Shown piece after piece: positions 49,933 through 59,777 of a DNA stretch of 64,000 bases. The stretch is from contig NC_092673.1 in the NCBI RefSeq assembly GCF_964355755.1, positions 3,601,001 to 3,665,000 on the forward strand. The letters run 5' to 3'. This stretch comes from Antedon mediterranea (Eukaryota; Echinodermata; Crinoidea; Comatulida; Antedonidae). Position 1 is the first letter of the stretch, and each line of letters opens with the position of its first letter. The position numbers and the translations under genes were made by a program. Under the pieces are notes generated by a model that worked only from the letters and a program-made list of their open reading frames with translations, was not told the origin of the DNA and ran no database searches.

Positions 49933-50113
49933 AAGCTCTGTCTACACTATCAAACTTCATGTGACAACAAAATGTGATATGCCCATATATAGTAATGATG
50001 ATGCCATACCACTACCATTTGGACATATCACTACCATATTTGAGCACATCACTACCATATTTGAGCACATCACAATTTTTGTCACATAAAGTTTGATAGT
50101 GTAGACAGGGTTA
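49933..50113 (+). mobile_element. MITE-A copy, complete
   Basis: AGCTCTGTCTACACTATCAA then ACTTCATGTGACAACAAAA at the left; internal ATCACTACCATATTTG repeated; right end GTTTGATAGTGTAGACAGGG followed by TTAA. It starts only 31 nt after the exon 5 donor. Confidence 0.9.
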
Positions 50114-50838
50114 ACATACCTATTTAATTAAGCATCTTAACACAAAATCTCGCCACCTACTTTTCATCTCATAACTTGCTGATTGTCCTGATACCAGAAT
50201 TTGGTCTTAACAAAATCATACGATACATTACACTCAAAGACTTGCTAAAAACTTTGTTTATGTACAGCACATGTCTGGGAATGTTTGTCCTATCCACAAT
50301 GGATTAGGACCTTGTCTTATGACCCTATGAAAAACAATAATTTCCACCTATTAAATAACTGACCATCTACTATACCAAACAGGGCTAAAATTATCTATCG
50401 TGGGATGATTTGGTTTTAAAGCATTTTATAATATTTATGTATAATTTTAAAATAAAATTTAATATATTTAATCTGTAAAATACATTTCATATTTCCATGT
50501 TACTTCCAAACCAGAAAAATAGTTTCATATTTGTAATTCAAAAATGAATGACATCAATGTTTATGATTTATAAAAATGAGATTTCATATCCGGTTATATT
50601 AAAATTGTAGATTATTTTAAATCAAGGTTTTCTTATAAGCTTTATGCCTTTGGGACTCGAAACGGAAGTTACATCCACAGTATAGGCCATTAAACCCTGT
50701 GTGTAATTTATAATGAATTAATATAATATGTAGAATTATTGGTTATGGATTACATCAAAGTGTCAAGGTGCATTGTTGAATGAAAGCAATTTAGTACATA
50801 CGTCACATTACTGTACTGATACACTAATTCACCCATTA

Positions 50839-50993
50839 TCCTTGTCTACACTATCAAACTAGTTTTTTTTAAACAAAGTGTAATGTGCCCAAATATGGTA
50901 GTGATATGCCCAAATATGATGTCATCATATGCCCTTATATGGGCATATCACGTTTTTGTTGTCACATAAAATTTGATAGTGTAGACAGAGCTT
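50839..50993 (+). mobile_element. MITE-A copy, complete, TA flanks
   Basis: TA then TCCTTGTCTACACTATCAAA at the left; CCCAAATATGGTAGTGATATG internal; right end TTTGATAGTGTAGACAGAGC then TT and TA. Both arms retain the long inverted repeat. Confidence 0.9.
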
Positions 50994-51194
50994 TAGTGTT
51001 GTCATTATTTTATAGCGATAGTATTATTATATCTGAGCCTGAAATCTAGACTGGATTTATAATTAAAATCCAAATTTCCTGTTTATTATATAGTTGTCAT
51101 TATTGGTAATAATTTACTATTGAATTCATTGATTTTCCTGAAAGACTACTTGGTCTACTACTACTCCTCATCTACTGTTATTATCTCCCACTCC

Positions 51195-51381
51195 AAATGC
51201 GCATTTACACAGATGAGCGGTAACGGTAAGCAGAAAACATACATTAAAATCTATGTTTGAACATTTACACCAACGCAGAGCGGACAGGTAAACTCTGTCA
51301 AGATAGATATAGATTCTACGTGGGACATTAAGCACACAGTTTTCCGCTTACTGTTACCGCTTGTCTGTGTACATTGGCTTT
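51195..51381. mobile_element. MITE-C copy, about 187 bp
   Basis: Left CATTTACACAGATGAGCGGT then AACGGTAAGC; right GCTTACTGTTACCGCTTGTC then TGTGTACATTGGC. It contains the AGATTCTACGTGG internal string shared with the 42105 copy. Confidence 0.75.
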
Positions 51382-51490
51382 AAGGAGTCATCTCTTCACC
51401 CACTATTTACTATTTCCCACCTACCTTTTGTAGATAAATATCTCTTGTATGTCAAGCATCTATTCTTTAATATTTTATTATTTCTTATAG

Positions 51491-51644
51491 TCGTCGAGAT
51501 GACATGGAATCGTTGGGCTATGTGCTGATGTATTTCAACCGTACTAGCCTACCGTGGCAAGGGTTGAAAGCAGCTACCAAAAAACAAAAATATGAGAAGA
51601 TCAGTGAAAAAAAGATGTCTACACCAGTAGAGGTTCTCTGCAAG
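51491..51644 (+). CDS. CSNK1A1: casein kinase I alpha, exon 6
   Basis: Residues 198-249: [52 protein letters not shown]. It includes the helix F aspartate ([12 protein letters not shown]), the LPWQGLKA string and the CK1 nuclear-localisation-like TKKQKYEKI. Acceptor TCTTATAG|TCG, donor TGCAAG|GTAGTG, phase 0. Identical to the human sequence as I know it over almost its whole length. Confidence 0.97.
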
Positions 51645-51731
51645 GTAGTGTATCTTTTTGCTTTATAATTAGCATTCCGGCATCTGACACTTCTCCCGCT
51701 ATGTTGAAATCTCTTACAGCATAGTATATAT

Positions 51732-51922
51732 CAGGCCTTGTCTTTTGAAAATTATAAGTGCGCTACAAATTGCACTCCTCAATGCATTCAGGGGTGCTGT
51801 TTGTATTTTGGTGTGTAGAAGTTTACCAAATTTAAGCGTGTTGTAAATCGCACTCATCACGGGCAGTTTAGGAGTGTGTTAGGTAAGTGATCGCACTCAC
51901 TCGCCTTAAAAGTCAAGGCCTG
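51732..51922 (+). mobile_element. MITE-B copy, 191 bp
   Basis: Ends CAGGCCTTGTCTTTTG and AAAAGTCAAGGCCTG. Inverted relative to the copy at 49481-49678. AT-rich flanks with GTATATAT on the left and ATGTATAT on the right could be a worn 8-bp target duplication. Confidence 0.85.
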
Positions 51923-52039
51923 ATGTATATTGCAGCGTGTCATCACATCATAGAACAAAATTATGTCATGGTAAAAAATTCTCACCCCTCCAACTTTTTT
52001 GATGTACTTCAAATATACCATAATTTAATAACACAAAAC

Positions 52040-52149
52040 ATGGAGTGGACAGGCGGTTTTCGCTCCATAAATAGATTCAGATTGTACGTGGTACAAGCTA
52101 TGTGGTTTTCTGCTTACTGTTACCACTCGTCTGTGTAAATTGCCCTTAA
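52040..52149. mobile_element. MITE-C copy, left end missing
   Basis: GGAGTGGACAGGCGGTTTTC, AGATTGTACGTGG and the right terminus GTTACCACTCGTCTGTGTAA, ATTGCCCTT. Confidence 0.65.
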
Positions 52150-52222
52150 AGCATTATATTTTCATTTTTTATGTAACTAAATACATAATATTCTTATGGT
52201 GTTTTTTGTGTCTCCATTCCAG

Positions 52223-52483
52223 GGTTATCCAGCTGAGTTTGCCATGTATTTGAACTACTGCCGAGGTCTTCGTTTTGAGGAAGCGCCAGATTATATGTAT
52301 TTGCGTCAACTTTTCCGAATTCTCTTCCGCACCCTTAACCACCAGTATGATTTCACCTTTGATTGGACGCTACTTAAACAGAAAGCCGCTCAACAAGTTA
52401 ACACAAGTCAAGGATCAAGCGCAGTGGCAGGTGGAGCCCTGCAGGCTAAACTGTCCGAAAGCAAGGGTAAAAGCAAACGCTGA
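52223..52483 (+). CDS. CSNK1A1: casein kinase I alpha, exon 7 (C-terminus)
   Basis: Residues 250-335 and stop. [40 protein letters not shown] and [18 protein letters not shown] complete the kinase C-lobe and match CK1-alpha almost exactly. The tail after residue 303 ([13 protein letters not shown] ... SESKGKSKR) is diverged, as usual for this family, but keeps a basic end like the human KSKSNMKGF tail. Acceptor CCATTCCAG|GGT. The UTR downstream holds several AATAAA signals. Confidence 0.97.
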   Translation, partial: GYPAEFAMYLNYCRGLRFEEAPDYMYLRQLFRILFRTLNHQYDFTFDWTLLKQKAAQQVNTSQGSSAVAGGALQAKLSESKGKSKR

Positions 52484-53530
52484 GCTTCTCACTGTAATCT
52501 AACGGCGTGTTTTTGATGTACCATCTCTACATGGCAATGCGTTTGACATGTTACGAGAGACTTTTTTTAGTGTTGCTGATGCGTTCACGTAGTAAAGCGA
52601 AAAAGCTACGGCAAGCTAACTACTAACGTTGATATTGTAGAATATTCTCATAACGTGTAAATAGAAAGCTTACAGGAAAAACAGAAAGAACCAACCCTGA
52701 TGGATTTTAATACATAGTCAAACATGGACTGTATAAATACACTGAAGAAATTCTTATTGGATATTGTAGCCGATATAGTGTGAACATTAAACCAGCTTCT
52801 CAAATGTATCCTCGTGTTATCAGATTTACTCTGAGCATGTCATTTTGTAGTTTTTTTTTCATAGAGTATTGTTTTTAGCATTATTTTAATTCTGTAAATG
52901 GATTGGTTTAGGTGCAGGAGACGTCTTTTAGAATTAATTGCTTACCAATTTGTAGGTTTCATACTCATTTAAGTATGTTTGTTTTTGTACCGATGACATA
53001 ATTATTTATGTTCATGAAAATTTAAAAAAAACGCATTTAGTTAAAATATTTGAAGGTCTCTGAAAGCAATGCTATGGATTTCTTTTATTTTAAAAATACA
53101 GTACACTTCAGTGAAAAAAAAATGTTGTTTTTATAAGTATAAGTTTTACTTTAGTGTGATCTTGAGATTATATAAAGTATTGTAGTACCCCCATTTTTAA
53201 AAATAATCTCTCTATTCTCCCTCCCTTATGAATATTTATTATTATATTAACAACTAACCTATGTGATTTCGCAAGAATACACACACAATGTGAAACTGCA
53301 CAAATGTGTGTATATTTGTTGACTCACCTGACCATACCTGTGTAATTATAAATGATGAGAGAGATGTAATAATGTAAATAAAGATTGGAAAATCGTGTTG
53401 TTATGGTTATGAAATAAAATAGTTGTTTGCTAATTTTTAAACTTTTCCCTGTTCATCTTTAACATCTGTCCCTTTGACCTACTTTGTAATTCTCATGTGC
53501 ACAAATAAATATTCCTAAATAATTCTTTAA
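52484..53530 (+). other. 3' UTR of CK1-alpha
   Basis: AT-rich, non-repetitive sequence after the stop. AATAAA hexamers at 53377-53382, 53413-53418 and 53504-53509 are the likely ends, giving a UTR of about 0.9-1.05 kb. The exact end is not determinable from sequence. Confidence 0.55.
53377..53418 (+). terminator. poly(A) signals of CK1-alpha
   Basis: AATAAA at 53377-53382 and 53413-53418, the latter followed within 40 nt by TTGTTTGCTAATTTTT, a GU/U-rich downstream element. Confidence 0.5.
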
Positions 53531-53933
53531 TATTATAACTGTGACAGTTTGTTATTTTATAAAGACGTACAACAATGTATCAATGCGTCTTTTTATTGAG
53601 CAGATTGATTGGTTTTATTCTACTACTGATGGGTGATGTCAACAAGATTTCAATATCTTGGTTCATAATTGATATTTACTGTAGCAAGTCATTAAATTAA
53701 TACTGTGCCACTTTGAATCGGTTTGTCAGTGTTTTTATGGATATATTTATTGATTGATTTTTTTATTTATTCTGGGTAACCTCTTCAGTCAAAGACTGGT
53801 CTTCCAAACCGCCCAGTGTGTGTATTAGTACACCGGGCCCCTACTTGTCTCCAGAGACGTACTAGTATCTTTAAAGTCCACATGAGCTAGATGTGTACAC
53901 TGGACCTACAGTTTATAGTCCTTTTGTAGTCCT

Positions 53934-54000
53934 GTGCATGTTACCTCAATAATGTGCATAATCACATAATGTGGTATGTGCATGTTACCTCAATATAATC
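53934..54000. repeat. left fragment of the 46-bp satellite
   Basis: About one and a half units with GTGCATAATCACATAATGTGG and TATGTGCATGTTACCTCAAT. The same unit continues at 57389, on the far side of the hairpin array, so the two parts were once contiguous. Confidence 0.85.
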
Positions 54001-54012
54001 CATGGATTTTTT

Positions 54013-57000
54013 TTTTAAATGGCCATTATTCGACTCTGCGCATGTTTATTATGCTATAGTAACCATTTATGTCAAAAAATAAAAGGGTCGAAAATCGGCC
54101 ATTTTTCGGAAATTTTCCTGTACTATAGTACAGGGTTTTTTTCAGAAAAATGGCAAATTTTCGACCTTTTTATTTTTCGATAAAACTGGTTACTATAGCA
54201 CAATTGACATGCGCAGAACCCATTATTCGTCTCTGCGCATGTTTATTATGCAATAGTAACCATTTATGTCAACAAATAAAAGGGTTGAAAATCGGCCATT
54301 TTTCGGAAATTTTCCTGTACTATAGTACAGGAATTTTTTCTAAAAAATTGCCAATTTTCGACCTTTTTATTTTTCGATAAAACTGGTTACTATAGTACAA
54401 TTAACATGCGCAGAACCCATTATTCGGCTCTGCGCAGGTTTATTATGCTATAGTAACCATTTATGTCAAAAGTGGTTACTATAGCACAATTGACATGCAC
54501 AGAACCCATTATTCGTCTCTGCGCATGTTTATTATGCAATAGTAACCATTTATGTCAAAAAATAAAAGGGTCGAAAATCGGCAATTTTTCGGAAATTTTC
54601 CTGTACTATAGTAGGCCTACAGGGATTTTTTCAAAAAAATTGCCAATTTTCGACCTTTTTATTTTACGATAAAACTGGTTACTGTAGCACAATTAATATG
54701 CGCAGAACCCATTATTCGGCTCTGCGCATGTTTATTATGCTATAGTAACCATTTATGTCAAAAGTGGTTACTATAGCATAATTGACATGCGCACAACCCT
54801 ATATTCGTCTCTGCGCAGGTTTATTATGCAATAGTAACCATTTATGTCAAAAAATAAAAGGGTCGAAAATCGGCCATTTTCCGGAAATTTTCCTGTACTA
54901 TAGTACAGGGATTTTTTCACAAAAATGGCAAATTTTCAACCTTTTTATTTTTCGATAAAACTGGTTACTATAGCACAATTGACATGCGCACAACCCATTA
55001 TTCGTCTCTGCGCATGTTTATTATGCTATAGTAACCATTTATGTCAAAAGTGGTTACTATAGCATAATTGACATGCGCACAACCCATTATTCGTCTCTGC
55101 GCATGTTTATTATGCAATAGTAACCATTTATGTCAAAAAATAAAAGGGTCGAAAATCGGCCATTTTTCGGAAATTTTCCTGTACTATAGTACAGGGATTT
55201 TTTTCAGAAAAATGGCAAATTTTCGACATTTTTATTCGATAAAACTGGTTACTATAGTACAATTAACATGCGCAGAACTCATTATTCGGCTCTGCGCATG
55301 CTTATTATGCTATAGTAACCATTTATGTCAAAAGTGGTTACTATAGCACAATTGATATGCGCACAACCCATTATTCGTCTCTGTGCATGTTTATTATGCA
55401 ATAGTAACCATTTATGTCAAAAAATAAAAGGGTCGAAAATCGGCCATTTTTCGGAGATTTTCCTGTACTATAGTAAAGGGATTTTTTCAGAAAAATGGCC
55501 AATTTTCGACCTTTTTATTTTTCGATAAAACTGGTTACTATAGCACAATTGACATGCGCACAACCCATTATTCGTCTCTGCGCATGTTTATTATGCAATA
55601 GTAACCATTTATGTCAAAAAATAAAAGGGTCGAAAATCGGTCATTTTTCGGAAATTTTCCTGTACTATAGTACAGGGATTTTTTCAGAAAAATGGCCAAT
55701 TTTCGACCTTTTTATTTTTCGATAAAACTGGTTACTATAGCACAATTGACATGCGCAGAACCCATTATTCGTCTCTGCGCATGTTTATTATGCAATAGTA
55801 ACCATTTATGTCAACAAATAAAAGGGTTGAAAATCGGCCATTTTTTGGAAATTTTCCTGTACTATAGTACAGGAATTTTTTCAAAAAAATTGCCAATTTT
55901 CGACCTTTTTATTTTTCGATATAACTGGTTACTATAGTACAATTAACATGCGCAGAACCCATTATTTGGCTCTGCGCATGTTTATTATGCTATAGTAACC
56001 ATTTATGTCAAAAGTGGTTACTATAGCACAATTGACATGCGCAGAACCCATTATTCGTCTCTGCGCATGTTTATTATGCAATAGTAACCATTTATGTCAA
56101 AAAATAAAAGGGTCGAAAATCGGCCATTTTTCGGAAATTTTCCTGTACTATAGTACAGGGATTTTTTCAAAAAAATTGCCAATTTTCGACCTTTTTATTT
56201 TACGATAAAACTGGTTACTGTAGCACAATTAATATGCGCAGAACCCATTATTCGGCTCTGCGCATGTTTATTATGCTATAGTAACCATTTATGTCAAAAG
56301 TGGTTACTATAGCATAATTGACATGCGCACAACCCTATATTCGTCTCTGCGCATGTTTATTATGCAATAGTAACCATTTATGTCAAAAAATAAAAGGGTC
56401 GAAAATCGGCCATTTTCCGGAAATTTTCCTGTACTATAGTACAGGGATTTTTTCAGAAAAATGGCAAATTTTCGACCTTTTTATTTTTCGATAAAACTGG
56501 TTACTATAGCACAATTGACATGCGCAGAACCCATTATTCGTCTCTGCGCATGTTTATTATGCAATAGTAACCATTTATGTCAACAAATAAAAGGGTCGAA
56601 AATCGGCCATTTTTCGGAAATTTTCCTGTACTATAGTACAGGGATTTTTTCAAAAAAATTGCCAATTTCCAACCTTTTTATTCGATAAAACTGGTTACTA
56701 TAGTACAATTAACATGCGCAGAACCCATTATTCGGCTCTGCGCATGCTTATTATGCTATAGTAACCATTTATGTCAAAAGTGGTTACTATAGCACAATTG
56801 ATATGCGCACAACCCATTATTCGTCTCTGCGCATGTTTATTATGCAATAGTAACCATTTAAGTCAAAAAATAAAAGGGTCGAAAATCGGCCATTTTTCGG
56901 AGATTTTCCTGTACTATAGTACAGGGATTTTTTCAGAAAAATGGCCAATTTTCGACCTTTTTATTTTTCGATAAAACTGGTTACTATAGCACAATTGACA

Positions 57001-57190
57001 TGCGCACAACCCATTATTCGTCTCTGCGCATGTTTATTATGCAATAGTAACCATTTATGTCAAAAAATAAAAGGGTCGAAAATCGGCCATTTTTCGCAAA
57101 TTTTCCTATACTATAGTACAGGAATTTTTTCACAAAAAAATTGCCAATTTTCGACCTTTTTATTTTTAGATAAAACTGGTTACTATAGCC
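54013..57190. repeat. 3.1-kb array of two long hairpin modules
   Basis: Two palindromic modules repeat head to tail. H1 (about 74 nt) pairs GGTTACTATAGCACAATTGA + CATGCGCAGA with its near-complement around a 14-nt loop. H2 pairs a 47-nt arm (GGTCGAAAATCGGCCATTTT ... CCTGTAC) with its near-complement around a 4-nt TATA loop. I count 13 H2 modules, near 54120, 54318, 54604, 54896, 55182, 55466, 55664, 55860, 56147, 56429, 56627, 56909 and 57110. Between consecutive H2 copies lie one H1 (spacing about 197 bp) or two (about 285 bp). Short open frames beginning MANFRPF or MSKVVTIAQ are by-products of the repeat. Confidence 0.9.
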
Positions 57191-57388
57191 ATTTTTTTTT
57201 TTTTAATCTAAAAAATTTCGACTTTTTAACATTTAATTATTACGCAATAATATGGCTATATATTGCTTTGTATCGTCTTATAGTAACCAGTTTTGTCGAA
57301 AAATAAAAAGGTCCTATCGTATAAAAAATACGTACTTTTTAAAATACTATTATTATTGCTAGATATTATATTGCGTTACAATTATCGT

Positions 57389-58700
57389 ACCTCAAAATAA
57401 TGTGCATAATCACATAATGTGGTATGTGCATGTTACCTCAATATAATGTGCATAATCACATAATGTGGTATGTGCATGTTACCTCAATATAATGTGCATA
57501 ATCACATAATGTGGTGTGTGCATGTTACCTCAATATAATGTGCATAATCACATAATGTGGTGTGTGCATGTTACCTCAATATAATGTGCATAATCACATA
57601 ATGTGGTGTGTGCATGTTACCTCAATATAATGTACATAATCACATAATGTGGTGTGTGCATGTTACCTCAATATAATGTGCATAATCACATAATGTGGTG
57701 TGTGCATGTTACCTCAATATAATGTGCATAATCACATAATGTGGTGTGTGCATGTTATTTCAATATAATGTGCATAATCACATAATGTGGTATGTGCATG
57801 TTACCTCAATATAATGTGCATAATCACATAATGTGGCATGTGCATGTTACCTCAATACATGTGCATAATCACATAATGTGGTGTGTGCATGTTACCTCAA
57901 TACATGTGCATAATCACATAATGTGGTATGTGCATGTTACCTCAATACATGTGCATAATCACATAATGTGGTGTGTGCATGTTACCTCAATACATGTGCA
58001 TAATCACATAATGTGGTGTGTGCATGTCACCTCAATATAATGTGCATAATCACATAATGTGGTGTGTGCATGTTACCTCAATACATGTGCACAATCAGAT
58101 AATGTGGTATGTGCATGTTACCTCAATATAATGTGCATAATCACATAATGTGGTATGTGCATGTTACCTCAATATAATGTGCATAATCACATAATGTGGT
58201 ATGTGCATGTTACCTCAATATAATGTGCATAATCACATAATGTGGCATGTGCATGTTACCTCAATATAATGTGCATAATCACATAATGTGGTATGTGCAT
58301 GTTACCTCAATATAATGTGCATAATCACATAATGTGGTATGTGCATGTTACCTCAATATAATGTGCATAATCACATAATGTGGCATGTGCATGTTACCTC
58401 AATATAATGTGCATAATCACATAATGTGGTGTGTGCATGTTACCTCAATACATGTGCATAATCACATAATGTGGTGTGTGCATGTTACCTCAATATAATG
58501 TGCATAATCACATAATGTGGTGTGTGCATGGTACCTCAATATAATGTGCATAATCACATAATGTGGTATGTGCATGTTACCTCAATATAGTGTGCATAAT
58601 CATATAATGTGGTATGTGCATATTACCTCAATATAATGTGCATAATCACATAATGTGGTGTGTGCATGTTACCTCAATATAATGTGCACAAACATGTGCA
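57389..58700. repeat. 46-bp satellite, about 28 units
   Basis: Consensus ATAATGTGCATAATCACATA, ATGTGGTATGTGCATGTTAC, CTCAAT. Some units start ACATGTGC and are 45 bp, which keeps a local frame open as a 15-residue repeat (57792-58040). Variants GGTATG, GGTGTG and GGCATG are intermixed. Confidence 0.95.
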
Positions 58701-58744
58701 TAATCACATAATTTGCGCATGTTATATCAATGTAATGTTAAATA

Positions 58745-58800
58745 ATCCTTTGATAAAAAAAAAACCCCTGTACTAGTAACAGTGTACAGGGATTTTTTAT
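58745..58800. repeat. hairpin related to module H2
   Basis: AAAAAACCCCTGTACTAG and GTGTACAGGGATTTTTT form an inverted repeat. Its GTACAGGGATTTTTT string is the same as the right side of the H2 loop, suggesting a remnant of the hairpin family outside the main array. Confidence 0.5.
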
Positions 58801-59028
58801 AATATTATAATTAGAATAATGTTATGCGCATGTGGTATGCAAATACCCTTTCCTAGAGTAATGTGACATGAGCATAATGATATAGTCATGCACTGTGCTA
58901 CATGATCATTCACAATAATTGTGACCTACAGTGTGAATGTAATTGTCACATGGTCTGTGATGCTACATGTGACATGTGTATCAGACAATGCGTTCTGCAC
59001 ATGTTACCTCAATATTTAAGCATTAGTG

Positions 59029-59325
59029 CGTTATGATGTCTGGAAAAAGATCCTATAAAATGTGCCAATTTTCTAAAACCCGTGCGCTATGACATATTAA
59101 AGAGAAAGATTTAGTACGAACGGACTTTAAAATTAAGACCCACTAAATCTAGCTCTCCATGCTCTATGGTGATATGCGCGCACAAAGTGCGTTATGATGT
59201 CATGAATCAAATGTGTGGAAAAAGATCGTATAAAATGTTATAAAACCCGTGCGATATACTAGACATACTAATATTAAGACAGACAGATTTAGTACCCAAC
59301 GGACGGTAACCAAGATGCACTAATA
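59029..59325. repeat. direct duplication, about 150 bp, upstream of the cupin gene
   Basis: GTGCGTTATGATGTC, TGGAAAAAGATC[CG]TATAAAATG, TAAAACCCGTGCG[CA]TAT, and GATTTAGTAC ... ACGGAC occur in that order twice (from about 59029 and 59188). An AAT microsatellite (59322-59342) follows. Confidence 0.75.
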
Positions 59326-59472
59326 ATAATAATAATAATAATACCAGATTTATCAGGTCAATCAAATTAATTAGATACGCCTACGAAAGGTCAGTACAGA
59401 AAAATAGTAGGACAATAATGTCGGTCGCATGATGACCTTGAAATCATAATCTCACTTGAAAGGACGAGTGCC

Positions 59473-59479
59473 TATATAA
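59473..59479 (+). promoter_or_regulatory. TATA box of the cupin gene
   Basis: TATATAA in GCCTATATAACGG. Transcription would start near 59503-59510, about 35 nt before a consensus donor. A TTTAGTAC string at 59502-59509 sits at the predicted start and also occurs in both copies of the upstream duplication (59110 and 59288). Confidence 0.55.
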
Positions 59480-59543
59480 CGGTTTGGTACTCTAGGTCAA
59501 ATTTAGTACGATCAACACACCAACCGAGTTCACAACGCAGCAG

Positions 59544-59650
59544 GTAAGTTATACTGTATGAATTACAACAAAGATATTTAATGTGAACTATGATTAAAAT
59601 AATACATTTCCAGAATACAATATACAGTACTTTAAATGTTTTAATTTTAG
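59544..59650 (+). other. likely 5'-UTR intron of the cupin gene
   Basis: Strong donor CAG|GTAAGT at 59544 and acceptor TTTAATTTTAG at 59640-59650 define a 107-nt intron between a leader of about 40 nt and the coding exon. Short upstream ORFs start at about 59693 and 59707 and stop before or near the main ATG. Inferred from splice consensus only. Confidence 0.5.
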
Positions 59651-59777
59651 GCAAGTAGGCAAGGAAATTTTTGACGAAGAGATCTTAAAACAATGTTAGG
59701 CCCTAAATGCTGAGTACTAAACAATATCTAGTTTGTATGAAATATTATACTACTGTATTTACTATGGCATAATAGGT

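Larger units (their letters stand above)
49902..51490 (+). other. CK1-alpha intron 5 (1.6 kb)
   Basis: Contains two MITE-A copies (49933-50113 and 50839-50993) and a MITE-C copy (51195-51381). Together the elements make up about one third of the intron. Confidence 0.8.
51645..52222 (+). other. CK1-alpha intron 6
   Basis: 578 nt, GT-AG, phase 0. Carries a MITE-B (51732-51922) in opposite orientation to that upstream of exon 5, and a 5'-truncated MITE-C (52040-52149). Confidence 0.85.

Noticed and set aside
54150-57306. Repeated 67-121-codon ORFs beginning MANFRPFYFS or MSKVVTIAQL
   Set aside because: They are the same frame read in each unit of the hairpin array; the start codons lie within the palindromes and no gene signals surround them.
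57792-58040. ORF with a repeated HVTSIHVHNHIMW peptide
   Set aside because: By-product of successive 45-bp variants of the 46-bp satellite.
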